Shown here one piece after another: positions 44,088 through 53,667 of a stretch of DNA of 64,000 nucleotides. This DNA is from Massilia sp. Se16.2.3 (GTDB lineage: Bacteria > Pseudomonadota > Gammaproteobacteria > Burkholderiales > Burkholderiaceae_D), in the NCBI RefSeq assembly GCF_014171595.1, contig NZ_CP050451.1:2790001-2854000 (forward strand). Reading direction: 5' to 3'. Under the pieces are notes generated by a model. It had not been told where the DNA came from. It saw nothing but the letters and a program-made list of their open reading frames with translations, and made no database searches. The translations under genes were made by a program, and so were the position numbers. Position 1 is the first letter of the stretch. Each line of letters opens with the position of its first letter.

Positions 44088-44968
44088 AATGGGAAGGCGG
44101 TCGCGAGAGCGATAATGTCGAGGACATGCGCGGCGGCGGCGGTGGCGGCGGAGGAGGAGGTTTCGGGATCGGCGGCAAGTCGGTCGGCCTGGGCACGGTA
44201 GCGATCGCCCTCGTGGCATCGCTCATCTTCGGCGTCGATCCAGGCACAGTACTGGGGGTACTGGGCGGGGGCTCCCCTTCTCCCCAGGTGCAGCAGCCGC
44301 GCGATCCGAATGCGCCCCGCGCAACCGACCGTGAATCGCGTTTCGTGCGCACCGTCGTCGGCTTGACCGAAGATGTCTGGACGCCGCTGTTTCGCGAGCA
44401 GGGCGGCACCTACCAGGCACCGACGCTGCGCCTGTTCGAACGCCGTACCGATACGGCATGCGGCGCGGGCAACGCGGCCACCGGGCCTTTCTATTGCCCG
44501 GCCGACCAGAAGGTCTACATCGACCTGAGCTTCTTCCGCATGATGCAGGAGCGCTGGCAGGTCGGCGGCGAATTTGCCCAGGCTTATGTGATTGCCCACG
44601 AAGTGGGACACCACGTCCAGAACCTGCTGGGAATCTCCGACAAGGTCCACAACGCCCAGGGACGTGCGTCCGAAACCGAAGGCAATGCCTTGTCGGTGCG
44701 GCTCGAACTGCAGGCGGACTGCCTGGCGGGGGTCTGGGCCTACCACGCCAACAAGAAGCAGTCGATCCTCGAAGCGGGCGACGTCGAACAGGCGCTGGCG
44801 ACCGCCACCGCCATCGGCGACGACGCCCTGCAGCGCCAGGCACGCGGCGAAGTGGTGCCCGATTCCTTCACGCACGGCAGTTCGGCCCAGCGCGTGCGCT
44901 GGTTCAAGCGCGGCATCGAGAGCGGCGACGTCCAGCAATGCAATACCTTCGAAGCGCGCCAGCTGTAA
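44084..44968 (+). CDS. ypfJ: neutral zinc metallopeptidase, YpfJ family
   Basis: This 294-residue membrane-anchored protein opens MKWEGGRESDNVEDMRG. A ten-glycine stretch follows, then one membrane helix (GLGTVAIALVASLIFGV) and a zinc-protease domain. The zinc motif is HEVGHH (172-177). A third ligand is likely in the downstream RLELQADCLAGVW. The family is widespread, but its substrate is not established. It is coupled to the small upstream gene. Confidence 0.92.
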   Translation: MKWEGGRESDNVEDMRGGGGGGGGGGFGIGGKSVGLGTVAIALVASLIFGVDPGTVLGVLGGGSPSPQVQQPRDPNAPRATDRESRFVRTVVGLTEDVWTPLFREQGGTYQAPTLRLFERRTDTACGAGNAATGPFYCPADQKVYIDLSFFRMMQERWQVGGEFAQAYVIAHEVGHHVQNLLGISDKVHNAQGRASETEGNALSVRLELQADCLAGVWAYHANKKQSILEAGDVEQALATATAIGDDALQRQARGEVVPDSFTHGSSAQRVRWFKRGIESGDVQQCNTFEARQL

Positions 44969-45153
44969 GTGGCGGCGGCGAGCGCGATGCCATCAGGAAG
45001 TTTCGCTTTCCTGCTGCGAACAGTCGGCAACAAGGCGTGAAAATCGTTTAAAAAAATGGCGTTCATTTCCGTGCGCCTATCGTAATTCATAGCGTTTTGA
45101 CATAAGTTTAAAGCCCATGCGTCCGCACCGATGAGTGGACACGCAAAACTTTT

Positions 45154-45160
45154 GAGGAGG
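45154..45160 (+). promoter_or_regulatory. very strong ribosome binding site of the dehydrogenase gene
   Basis: GAGGAGG, almost the full anti-16S sequence, lies five bases before the ATG at 45166. This is the best Shine-Dalgarno site in the window and implies high expression of the operon. Confidence 0.85.
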
Positions 45161-45165
45161 AATTT

Positions 45166-46356
45166 ATGCTGGCAATGAACTACCGGGGGCCCTACCGCGT
45201 GCGCGCCCAATACAAGTCCGACCCGACCATCGAACACCCGGGCGACGCCATCATCCGCGTCACGCGCTCGTGCATCTGCGGCTCGGATCTGCACCTGTAT
45301 CACGGCATGGTGCCGGACACCCGGGTGGGCCACACCTTCGGCCACGAGTTCATCGGCATCATCGAGGACGTGGGTTCCGAGGTCACCACGCTGAAGGTGG
45401 GCGACCGCGTGCTGGTACCCTTCAACATCTTCTGCGGCTCCTGCTTCTTCTGCCAGAAAGAGCTCTACGGTAATTGCCACAATGCGAACCCGCAGTCGAC
45501 CGCGGTCGGCTCGATCTACGGCTACTCGCACACGGCCGGCGGCTACGACGGCGGCCAGGCCGAATACGTGCGCGTGCCGATGGCCGACGTCGCTCCCATC
45601 AAGATCCCCGACGACATCCACGACGACGACGCCGTGCTGCTGACCGATGCACTGCCGACCGGCTACCAGGCGGCGGAAATGGGCGACATCGAGGAAGGCG
45701 ACACCGTCGTCGTGTTCGGCGCCGGTCCGGTCGGCATCTTTGCCGCCAAGTCGGCCTGGCTGTTCGGCGCCGGCCGCGTCATCGTTGTCGACGAGCTCGA
45801 CTACCGCCTCGAATTCGTCAAGAACTATGCGCAGTGCGAAGTGGTGAACTTCAAGGAAGTCGGCGACATGGCGCTGCACATCAAGAAGATGACCGACTGG
45901 CTGGGCGCGGACGTCTGCATCGACGCGGTCGGCTGCGACGCCGCCGGCAGCGTGGCGCAGACCGTCACTGGCCGCCTGATGAAAATGCAGGCCGGCGCCG
46001 CCACCGTGCTCCACTGGTGCATCAATTCGGTGCGCAAGGGCGGCAATGTCTCGATCGTCGGCGTGTATGGCCCGACCTTCAATGCGGTACCGATCGGTAA
46101 CGCCCTGAACAAGGGCATCACGATGCGCATGAACCAGGCCAGCGTGAAGCGCCACGTGCCACGCCTGATCGAGCACATCCGCGCTGGCCACATCGATCCG
46201 AAAGCGATCATTACGCACCGCATCCCGCTCGAGGAAGTCGCCGACGCCTACCACATCTTCTCGAGCAAGCTCGACAACTGCATCAAGCCGATCCTGATTC
46301 CGCCGCGCGCCTATGAAACGACGCGCCCGGTGACGAACAGCGTGTCGGAAGAATAA
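45166..46356 (+). CDS. zinc-dependent alcohol dehydrogenase (medium-chain family)
   Basis: This 396-residue NAD(P)-linked enzyme has catalytic zinc ligands in SCICGSDLHLYHG (Cys38) and HTFGHEFIG. The structural zinc lobe has Cys90, Cys93, Cys96 and Cys104 (CGSCFFC..). The Rossmann motif is VVVFGAGPVGIFAA. The sequence is close to formaldehyde-dehydrogenase-like and threonine-dehydrogenase-like members, often annotated glutathione-independent. The strong ribosome binding site and the companion gene ten bases later suggest an expressed stress or detoxification operon. The substrate is uncertain. Confidence 0.9.
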   Translation: MLAMNYRGPYRVRAQYKSDPTIEHPGDAIIRVTRSCICGSDLHLYHGMVPDTRVGHTFGHEFIGIIEDVGSEVTTLKVGDRVLVPFNIFCGSCFFCQKELYGNCHNANPQSTAVGSIYGYSHTAGGYDGGQAEYVRVPMADVAPIKIPDDIHDDDAVLLTDALPTGYQAAEMGDIEEGDTVVVFGAGPVGIFAAKSAWLFGAGRVIVVDELDYRLEFVKNYAQCEVVNFKEVGDMALHIKKMTDWLGADVCIDAVGCDAAGSVAQTVTGRLMKMQAGAATVLHWCINSVRKGGNVSIVGVYGPTFNAVPIGNALNKGITMRMNQASVKRHVPRLIEHIRAGHIDPKAIITHRIPLEEVADAYHIFSSKLDNCIKPILIPPRAYETTRPVTNSVSEE

Positions 46357-46366
46357 GGAGAAGCGC

Positions 46367-46969
46367 ATGGACAACCGCACGATCGTCAAGACCGATTACT
46401 ACCCCGACAACAACGCCGAGCAGGACCAGGACTACGCCCACCCGACCATGAACGTGCCGGTGCAGCCCGAGGCGCGCCAGCACCGCCGCACGCGCGAGTC
46501 GCTCACCCACATCAAGGGCTGGGGCGCCGACCTCGACCGCAAGAACCGCCCCGGCGTACCGATGGAACGCACGCCGCCGCGCTACACGCCGGCCAACATG
46601 CCGACGCCGCCCGCGCAGCACCAGCACGTCGAGGTGCTGGTGTCGAACGAACGCCCCGGTATCACGCCGCTGCACGGCACGGTGCAGCCGCCGTCGGGCC
46701 TGTCGGGCATGATGCGCCGCGCCGCCTTCAAGTACACCGAGAACGACCTGCGCCACTGGCTGATGCTGCTGGGTGCGGACCGCGTCAACGTGGTCGAGGG
46801 CATCGTCGAGGACCTGGCCCACGGCCATGTACCGAACATCCTCGGCGAAATGGGCATCAAGTCCGAATGGGAGCACAACAAGGCAGGCCTGGCGAAGAAG
46901 GTCGCGATCGCCGGCGTGCTGGCCGGTGCCGCCTACTACCTGCTCAAGCGGCGCGACGAGCGTTATTGA
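46367..46969 (+). CDS. protein of unknown function, partner of the dehydrogenase
   Basis: This 200-residue protein has a hydrophilic Pro/His-rich N-terminal half (MDNRTIVKTDYYPDNNAEQD ... QHQHVEVLV). The more ordered C-terminal half is GLSGMMRRAAFKYTENDLRHWLMLLGADR. It ends with a membrane-like helix (KKVAIAGVLAGAAYYLLKRR), so it may be tail-anchored. It starts ten bases after the dehydrogenase and is surely co-transcribed. No known domain is recognised. Confidence 0.72.
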   Translation: MDNRTIVKTDYYPDNNAEQDQDYAHPTMNVPVQPEARQHRRTRESLTHIKGWGADLDRKNRPGVPMERTPPRYTPANMPTPPAQHQHVEVLVSNERPGITPLHGTVQPPSGLSGMMRRAAFKYTENDLRHWLMLLGADRVNVVEGIVEDLAHGHVPNILGEMGIKSEWEHNKAGLAKKVAIAGVLAGAAYYLLKRRDERY

Positions 46970-47160
46970 GCTGCGCCGCGGGCAGAGCCGCAGCCATCGC
47001 GGCACTCCATTGCGCCGCTGCTTCCGGGGCCCGCAGCCCGCACTACCGTGCGCGCTGCGGGACTTCTTGCGTTTGAGCAAAATCTCCCTAATCCAGCTCG
47101 TCCACACTCGAAGAAGGTCCGGGCCGCGTTTGCGTCCGGAAAACTTCGATTGGAGACGAG

Positions 47161-48978
47161 ATGACCCTACCCGCAACGACCAAGGCGCGCCTGCTGGCCC
47201 TGCCGCTCGGCATCCTGATTGCCGCTTCCTGCGCCCGTGGCGCGCCCATGATGAGCGCGCCCAAGGCGATGACGAGCCAGGCCGGCGCCGACCTGGTATC
47301 GCGCCTGGCCCGGGGCGCGCTTCACGCGGGCTCGACAACAACCACGGCTTCACGGTCTCGCTCCAGCACCCCGGCATCCGGGGTAGCCAGGTAGTACGCG
47401 CCGCGCACACCTACAAGGGCTTGCGCATATTCGGCTCGGAATCGGTGGTCGTGGTCGACGCCGCTGGCGCCATCGTGTCCGAAGCGGCCTCCGAACGCCG
47501 CCTGCACACGGGACGCGGCCAGGCCAACCGGCTCGGCGCCGTCACGGCGGACTACAGCGTCAGGCCGGCCATGCCGCCGAAAGCCGCCATCGATGCCGCC
47601 GTGGCCGCCACCAAACCGGGGCGCCAGCCACGTGGCACCGCCGAGCGCGGAACTGCTGATCTACCCGGTCATGAAGATGGAGCGCATCCCGGAAGCGCAG
47701 GACAAGCCTGAATCCGAGCTCAATGCGCTGGACGTGCGCGACGTGGTCGACCACTACGAGCTGGCCTACCTGGTGCGCACCCGCATGCAGCGCGCCGACC
47801 AGCCCCTGTTCTTCGATACCGTCGTCAGCGCGAAGGATGGGCACATCGTCGAGCGCTGGAGCATGTTGCAGACCGTCGTCGGCGTCGGCAAGAGCCAGTA
47901 CAACGGCGAGGTGCCGATCAGCACCACACAGGATGGCGCCACCTTCCGCATGCTCGACCCGGAGCGCGGCACCAAGGGCGCCTATGGCGCGATGGCGATT
48001 ACCAACGCCAACAACTCGAGCAAGGCCGGCGAGATGTACACCAACAGCACCAATACCTGGGGCGACGGCAAGCAGTACATCCGCGGCGGCAGCACAGTCG
48101 ACGCCAACGGCCAGACCGCGGCGGTCAATGCCATGTGGGGCCTGATGAACACCTACGACGCCCTGAAGAACGTGCTCGGCTGGCAGTCGCTCGACGGCCA
48201 CAACACGGCCACCTACATCGCCGTGCACGTCAACACGGCCTACGACAACGCCTACTACAGCGACACCTGCCGCTGCATGTTCATCGGCGACGGCAGCAGC
48301 TTCAGCAGCCTGGGCTCGATCGATGTCATCGGCCACGAAATGGGCCATGGCGTCACCGCGGCCACATCCGACCTGGTGTATTCCGGCGAATCGGGCGGGC
48401 TGAACGAAGCGAGTTCGGACATCGGCGGCGAAGTCGTCGAGGCCTATGCCCGCGCCGGCGGCAAGGGAGACGCGATTCCCGCGGGCGGCAACGACTGGAT
48501 GCTGGGCACCGAAATCAGCCGCAACAAGACCCCGCTGCGCTGGATGTACCGCCCGAGCAAGGACGGCAGCAGCCCGGACGCCTGGAGCACCTCGCTCAAG
48601 CGCCTGGACGTGCACTACAGCAGCGGCCCCAACAACCGCATGTTCTACTTCCTGGCGCAGGGATCGAAAGCGGAGAAAGACGGCGACTACTACAGCAAGT
48701 ATCTGGTGAAGTCGCCGGCGGCGATGAGCGGCATCGGTACGGACAAAGCCTTCCGCATCTGGTTCAAGGCGAACACGACCAAGTTTACCTCGAGCACGAA
48801 CTATGCCGATGCGCGCGCGAAGATGGTCGAGGCGGCCGAGGAGCTGTACGGCAAGGGCAGCGTTGAGGCGGTGGCGGTGCAGCGCGCCTACGCGGCCATC
48901 AATGTCGGGGCGGATGTGGACGAGCCTGCGACAGCGGAACCCGGCACCGAGGCGCCGGACGCGGTCGCGGCCAGGTAG
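47161..48978 (+). CDS. secreted M4 (thermolysin) family metallopeptidase (two frameshifts)
   Basis: This is an exported zinc protease. A signal peptide (LLALPLGILIAASCARG) and a propeptide with HGFTVSLQHPGIRGSQVVRA and YKGLRIFGSESVVVV (FTP type) come first. The frame changes near 47330 and near 47630. The catalytic domain has the zinc motif IGHEMGHGVTAATSDLVY and the second ligand site GESGGLNEASSDIGGEV. The C-terminal M4 domain ends with VQRAYAAINVG. Corrected length is about 605 residues. It is likely a broad-specificity extracellular protease. The ribosome binding site is ggagacgag. Confidence 0.87.
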
Positions 48979-48984
48979 TCCCGC

Positions 48985-49013
48985 GTAGGGTGGGCTCTCG
49001 AGCCCACGCGGTC
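48985..49013 (+). repeat. GTAGGGTGGGC palindromic repeat, forward copy
   Basis: It reads gtagggtgggctctcgagcc then cacgcggtc and lies seven bases after the M4 peptidase stop. The centre is ctcgag, a variant shared with the facing copy at 49131. Confidence 0.85.
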
Positions 49014-49130
49014 TCATCGCTTGATCAGCGCCTCACGTGTTGCGAAATGGCATGGTGTGCAGGCCGCCATCACATGAATTCAGGTTTGTCTGCGTGGTTG
49101 CAACATCGCTGGTAGGCGTCCTGTGATACC

Positions 49131-49156
49131 ACGTGGGCTCGAGAGCCCACCCTACG
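49131..49156 (-). repeat. GTAGGGTGGGC palindromic repeat, reverse copy
   Basis: It reads acgtgggctcgagagcccac then cctacg. It is the inverted partner of 48985-49013 with the same ctcgag centre, and lies before the stop of the leftward M23 gene. Confidence 0.85.
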
Positions 49157-49173
49157 AATGCGACAAAGCCCGC

Positions 49174-49884
49174 TCAATCCCCCATCAGCGGATACGGATT
49201 GACCGGCGTCCCTTTCCACCACTGCTTCTCAGGCGTGAGCGCCACCACCGCGAAGTGCAGGTGCGGCGCGTTCGGATCGGCATTGCCGCTGACGCCGACA
49301 TAGCCGATCAGGTCGCCCCGCTTGAGCTGCATGCCTTCCTTGATGCCGTCGGCGTAGCGGTCCAGGTGGGCGTAATAATAGGCGTGCTGTTCGTTCGGAT
49401 CGAACTGGTACAGGGTGACGCCGCCCGGCTTGCTCTGGAACAGCTTGGCGACCTTGCCGTCGGCGACGGCGCGCACCGGCGTGCCTTTCGGGGCCATGAT
49501 GTCGAGCGCCTCGTGGTGGCGCTCCTGGCCACGCGGCTGGTCGAAAGTATCGGTCAGCTGGCTGTAGGCCACGCCCTCGACCGGTACGAGCAGCTTGGCC
49601 GGCATGCTGCCGCCTGCGCTCAGTTCCGGCGCGGTCGTGCCGTTGCTGGCCACGTGCGGGGCGGGGCGGATCGGCAGGTCGGCTTCGCTCAGGTCGGTCT
49701 GTACCAGCCCGCTGTCGGAGCCCGTGGCGGCTGGAGCCGGTGCCGGCGGGCCGCCGGCCGGCGCGGGCAGGGCGCCGCCATCGGTAACGATCGGATCCGG
49801 CGCGTCGGCAATCTCGCGCAGGTAAACGAACAGACCGCCCGCGCCAACCGCGACGCCGAGCAGGAAGGTGACCAACCATCTCAT
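49174..49884 (-). CDS. M23 family (LytM-type) peptidase, membrane-anchored
   Basis: This 236-residue protein has an N-terminal membrane anchor (WLVTFLLGVAVGAGGLFVYL), a Pro/Ala-rich linker and a C-terminal M23 domain. Zinc and catalytic sites are HHEALDI, AYYYAHLDRY and HLHFAV. Family members cut peptidoglycan cross-bridges or regulate amidases. All key His residues are present, so activity is plausible. It probably acts in the periplasm. Confidence 0.9.
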   Translation of the reverse strand: MRWLVTFLLGVAVGAGGLFVYLREIADAPDPIVTDGGALPAPAGGPPAPAPAATGSDSGLVQTDLSEADLPIRPAPHVASNGTTAPELSAGGSMPAKLLVPVEGVAYSQLTDTFDQPRGQERHHEALDIMAPKGTPVRAVADGKVAKLFQSKPGGVTLYQFDPNEQHAYYYAHLDRYADGIKEGMQLKRGDLIGYVGVSGNADPNAPHLHFAVVALTPEKQWWKGTPVNPYPLMGD

Positions 49885-49975
49885 GCAAGCCTCCCGATAT
49901 CAATGGGCAGCGCACCGAGGCGCTGCCCGGATCGCTACTGAACTACCTTCGAATGTCCTTTGAACGACACCTGGA

Positions 49976-51019
49976 TCAATCCTGCAGCACGACAGGCGTG
50001 CCCGCCGCCACCACACTGGCCACTTCGGCCGCGCTCCAGTTGGTCAGGCGGATGCAGCCGTGCGATTCCGTCTTGCCGATGAATTTCGGAACCGGGGTGC
50101 CGTGGATGCCGTAGTGGGGTTTCGACAGGTCGATCCAGGCCACGCCCACCGGATTGTTGGGGCCGGCGGCGATGGTGGCCTTCTTGTCGCCCGGTTCCGC
50201 GTCCCAGAACAGCTTCGGGTTGTAGTGGTAGGTCGGGTTCGGGTGCACGCCTTCGATCTTCCAGCTGCCGATCGGCAGCGGATCGTGCTCGCTGCCGGTC
50301 GAGGCCGGGTACTGGGCGATGACGCGTTCGGCAGCGTCGAACAGCATCAGCACCTTGCGGCTGTCGCTCACGACGACCTTGGCCGCCGGCGCCAGCGGCT
50401 GGCCGCCGTGGACGCTTGGTACCACGATCTGCTCGCCCGCGCGCGAGAAATTCTTGCCGGGGTTCAGGCGCGCGATCAGGTCGGGACTGGCGTGGAATTT
50501 TTCGCCCAGGCCTTCCAGTGGCGAGGCATAGCCCATCTTTTGCAGCTTGGCCTTGTCCATCATGTCTTCGGGAATAGGCTGGAAGGGACCGGCCACGTCC
50601 TCGGCCGCAAGCACATAGTTGACGAGGGTCGGCGTCGTGTCCTGGTTCAGCGCGTTCCAGGTCGCATCGTCGAGCTTGCCGGTAGCCGGCAGGTTGCGTT
50701 GTTGCTGGAAAGTGGTCACGGCCTGGCGCATGTTCGAGCCATAGGCGCCATCGATTTCGCCGGGCGACAGGTGCATGCGGTCGAGCAGCACCTGGGCGCG
50801 CAGGTTGCGCTCGAATTCGGCGCGCTCTTGCTCGCTTGACACCGCCTGGCCCGGCGCCCCGTTGGCCGCGAGGCCTGGCTGCTGGGCGGCTCCCGGGTTG
50901 GTTGTTGAGCCGGCTGTGCAGGCTGGGCCGCTGCGGCTGCCATCGAGGGCAGCCAGGGGCGCGGCGGCGAGGGCCGCGGCGAAGGCGGGGAGGGCGAGCT
51001 TGTTGACGATGTTTTTCAT
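49976..51019 (-). CDS. L,D-transpeptidase with peptidoglycan-binding domain
   Basis: This 347-residue periplasmic enzyme is of the YkuD type. A signal peptide (LALPAFAAALAAAPLAAL) leads to a peptidoglycan-binding helix set (RMHLSPGEIDGAYGSNMRQAV), a LysM-like insert (LGEKFHASPDLIARLNPGKN) and the catalytic domain. The active site is SHGCIRLTNW (His320, Cys322), with IHGTPVPKFIG upstream. It probably makes 3-3 peptidoglycan cross-links or anchors lipoproteins. It is 91 bases upstream of the M23 gene on the same strand. Confidence 0.92.
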   Translation of the reverse strand: MKNIVNKLALPAFAAALAAAPLAALDGSRSGPACTAGSTTNPGAAQQPGLAANGAPGQAVSSEQERAEFERNLRAQVLLDRMHLSPGEIDGAYGSNMRQAVTTFQQQRNLPATGKLDDATWNALNQDTTPTLVNYVLAAEDVAGPFQPIPEDMMDKAKLQKMGYASPLEGLGEKFHASPDLIARLNPGKNFSRAGEQIVVPSVHGGQPLAPAAKVVVSDSRKVLMLFDAAERVIAQYPASTGSEHDPLPIGSWKIEGVHPNPTYHYNPKLFWDAEPGDKKATIAAGPNNPVGVAWIDLSKPHYGIHGTPVPKFIGKTESHGCIRLTNWSAAEVASVVAAGTPVVLQD

Positions 51020-51140
51020 ATGGCACCTGCAATACTTACTGAAGGAAACCTCAGCGTAGGCGCGCGCACCGGCCCGGTCTGTGCGCGAACGAACTCAGGC
51101 ACGGGGCCCCGGGCGCGCCGCGCGGCGCTACAATCGCGCC

Positions 51141-51452
51141 ATGGGCGACCCCACCAATTCCTTCATTATCGCGCTCGAACCGCTCGGCGCCAGCTTTTCC
51201 GGCGGCGACGGGACCGTGCTGGCCGCGGCCGAACACGCCGGCATCGACCTGCCCAGTTCCTGCCGCAACGGCACCTGTCGCACCTGCCTGTGCCGGCTCG
51301 AGCGCGGCAGCGTGCGCTACCTCGTCGAGTGGCCCGGCCTATCGATCGAGGAAAAGCGCGAGAACTACCTGCTGCCTTGCGTGGCCGTGCCCCTGTCCGA
51401 CCTGGTCGTCAACGCGCCGTTGGCGAAACGGCGGCCGCCCCGGCAGGGCTAG
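51141..51452 (+). CDS. [2Fe-2S] ferredoxin, plant type
   Basis: This 103-residue electron carrier has the cluster ligands Cys41, Cys46, Cys49 and Cys80 in CRNGTCRTCLC and LLPC. The ATG at 51141 is chosen because MGDPTNSFIIALEPLG is a natural start; the frame upstream is low quality. Its 3' end overlaps the convergent esterase gene by 44 bases. The redox partner is unknown. Confidence 0.9.
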   Translation: MGDPTNSFIIALEPLGASFSGGDGTVLAAAEHAGIDLPSSCRNGTCRTCLCRLERGSVRYLVEWPGLSIEEKRENYLLPCVAVPLSDLVVNAPLAKRRPPRQG

Positions 51453-52355
51453 CTTTGCCGCTAGCGTGCTCGAGCGCGCGCTCGATCGCGCCCAGTACCA
51501 GCGGCCAGGCGTGCGAGCTGGTGGCGACTTCGTCGTAGTGGCTCGCGCCCGGCAGGATCACCACTTCGGCGCTGTCGCCCGCCTGCCGCGCGCGCTCGGC
51601 GAAATCGTGCGCGATGCGCGGCGGCGAAATCGTGTCGAGTTCGCCCGTGACAAGGATGGTATGGCTGCCGTTGGGCAGCAGTTCGGCGGCGTTCGTGTCG
51701 GCATACACGTCGGGACGGCCGGGACCGGGCTCGCCCGCCAGTTCCGGCGTGTCGCGGCCGCAGTTGGCCTTGATCAGCGCGCGCTCGCGGCGCAGGTCGG
51801 CCAGGCCTCCCAGGCTGACCACGGCACGCACCGGCAGCATGCGTTCGCGATGGAGCGGACTTGTCGCGGGAATCTTCGCGCGTCCCGCGATCCACTGCAC
51901 CAGCTGGCCGCCGGCCGAATGGCCCACCGCCACCACCCGCTCCAGGTCGAGCTTGCGCGCCGCGCCCCGGGCGGCCAGCAGGTCAGGGCCGCATGCATGT
52001 CCCGGTACATGCCGGGGTAGCCGCCGCCGGCTTCGTCCACGCGCCGGTATTCGACGTTCCAGACGGCGATCCCGCGTGCCCGCAAGGCGCCCGCCATGTT
52101 GCGGAACTGGGTGATGCCGCCGAAGCGCTCGGTCCAGCAGCCGCCGTGCACCAGTACCGCGACCGGGAAGGGGCCGGCGCCTTCGGGGACGAACAGCTCG
52201 GCGTATTGCGAGGGGGCGGGGCCGTAGGGCAGGCGTGCCGTGGGGGCCGGTCCCTGCAGGGCCATGTAGTCGGCCAGCTTCATCGGGGCGGCCGGGGCCA
52301 GGGCGGGCAGGAGGGAAAACAGCAGGGCGGACAGGCGCGGGAAGCGGTTTTTCAT
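51409..52355 (-). CDS. exported alpha/beta hydrolase, esterase-like (one frameshift)
   Basis: The protein starts at 52355, with a signal peptide (LSALLFSLLPALAPAAP). The oxyanion motif is VLVHGGCWTERFGG, typical of the hormone-sensitive-lipase/BD-FAE type. The frame breaks near 51975 between DMHAAL and the nucleophile elbow VAVGHSAGGQL. The end holds Asp in TGELDTISPP and His in GASHYDEV. Corrected length is about 315 residues. It probably cleaves ester-linked substrates in the periplasm. Confidence 0.82.
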
Positions 52356-52485
52356 GGCAGAAATGGAAGCTGAAAATCGCACTATACGGGAGCGGGGCGG
52401 GATGCGCACGATTGAAAACCTTCCGGGTTCTTCCATGCTAGGCTGCGCAAAACCGCATGTTTTCACTCACCACGGGAGCAACATC

Positions 52486-52665
52486 ATGAATCAGACGAAA
52501 CAGACCGGAACCCAGAACAAGCAGTCCGACAACCTGTCGGAAGAGGAAATGGCGAAGCAGCGCGCCGGCAAGGAACACAAGAGCAGCCACGATGCCAAGT
52601 CGCGCGTGCGTGCCGGCACCGGCGAAGGCGCCGGCGGTGGCGCCAAGCAGAAGCAGAATCACTGA
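52486..52665 (+). CDS. small hydrophilic protein
   Basis: This 59-residue protein is rich in Lys, Gln, Gly and Glu (MNQTKQTGTQNKQSDNLSEE; GEGAGGGAKQKQNH). It has a cgggagca ribosome binding site. The composition suggests a disordered, stress-type protein, like small KGG/hydrophilin proteins. It is the first of a run of tiny genes to 54.4 kb. Confidence 0.6.
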   Translation: MNQTKQTGTQNKQSDNLSEEEMAKQRAGKEHKSSHDAKSRVRAGTGEGAGGGAKQKQNH

Positions 52666-52824
52666 TGGCACTGGGCGGCGCCGTCCGGTTGCCGCTCGAT
52701 GTTTCCGGTAGCCGCCCGGGGACGGCGTACGTGCGAACCTGCGGCTACCGGGTCGCGATGGCAGCGGACGCCCATGGCGGCACCAGGCAGGCACGCGACC
52801 ACACCACATTCACGCGAGACGCCA

Positions 52825-52989
52825 ATGGCTACGACACACCTGCAAGATCGTGCCCATTCCACGCCCGATCCCGAGACCGATCCAACCCCACCCAGCATTC
52901 CCATTCCCGACGACGTTCCCGATCCCGCCCACGCGCCGGTCGAGGAGCCCGCGATCCCGGTGCCGCCGATCCGCGAACCGCGGGTCTAG
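52825..52989 (+). CDS. small proline-rich protein
   Basis: This 54-residue protein is rich in Pro and acidic residues (DPETDPTPPSIPIPDDVPD; EPAIPVPPIREPRV). It is probably disordered. The ribosome binding site is weak. A hairpin at 53007 follows. It could be a genuine orphan gene or a chance frame. Confidence 0.45.
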   Translation: MATTHLQDRAHSTPDPETDPTPPSIPIPDDVPDPAHAPVEEPAIPVPPIREPRV

Positions 52990-53006
52990 GCGAAACCCCA
53001 TGAAGA

Positions 53007-53038
53007 ACGGCCCCTGCCGGTTGCCTGGCAGGGGCCGT
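53007..53038. terminator. GC-rich hairpin after the proline-rich gene
   Basis: ACGGCCCCTGCC/GGCAGGGGCCGT form a perfect 12-base-pair stem around ggttgcct. A gttgt follows, with no long T run. It lies between opposing small genes and can serve both. Confidence 0.6.
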
Positions 53039-53074
53039 TGTCATGCATGGGCGGTCTCCTGGTACTTGTAGCGC

Positions 53075-53269
53075 CTAGTCCTTCGGCGTCGTCTCGTCCT
53101 CGCGCTTGGCATTGTCGCGCGCGCTGCCCGGCTGCAGCGGCGGGATTTCCTTGATCATTTCCTCGGTTTCCTTCTGGCCCGGCGTCTTTTCGCCGCTGCC
53201 GATGTCGCCTTCTTCCATGTAGGGGCGGCTGCCTGCGGCCGGGTCGGTATTCTTGTGTGATGGATTCAT
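53075..53269 (-). CDS. small hydrophilic protein
   Basis: This 64-residue protein is charged (MNPSHKNTDPAAGSRPYMEE; GQKETEEMIKEIPPLQPG). It has no hydrophobic segment. It is leftward, unlike its small neighbours. It resembles small disordered proteins often seen in Burkholderiales, but no function is known. Confidence 0.55.
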   Translation of the reverse strand: MNPSHKNTDPAAGSRPYMEEGDIGSGEKTPGQKETEEMIKEIPPLQPGSARDNAKREDETTPKD

Positions 53270-53460
53270 GGTGCACTCCGCTGTTGATGACAATGTTCTG
53301 GTCATCCTAGCAGCGGCATCCGCCATCCGGCGCGCGCTAGGCCTTCGCCGGAGTGTTGCCGCCTCACACAAAGTTACAATTATGTTAGGTAGCGAACCAG
53401 CCACATGTGTGATTTTTTTTATAATATCTATTCATGACTGCATTGATTTCGGAGAAACAG

Positions 53461-53595
53461 ATGGGCAACTCGCTGCACAACAAAATTTACCTCGGCCGCC
53501 ACAGTGGATTCGCATCGCGCCGCTTCCAGGGCGTACTGGCCGTGGCCGGCATTTTCGGTGCCGGGCTGCTCTGGATCGCGCTGCGCACCCATTGA
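53461..53595 (+). CDS. small membrane protein
   Basis: This 44-residue protein opens MGNSLHNKIYLGRHSGFASR and has one membrane helix (VLAVAGIFGAGLLWIAL) with a short RTH tail. The ribosome binding site ggaga lies five bases before the ATG. It is too short for most gene callers, but the signal and helix look real. The preceding 190 bases hold an AT-rich promoter-like stretch. Confidence 0.55.
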   Translation: MGNSLHNKIYLGRHSGFASRRFQGVLAVAGIFGAGLLWIALRTH

Positions 53596-53667
53596 GAAAG
53601 AAACGATGGTTGCCGCCGGGCGTCACGGCGGTTACCATGACGGCCGCGAAGAACCACGAAAGCGGTA

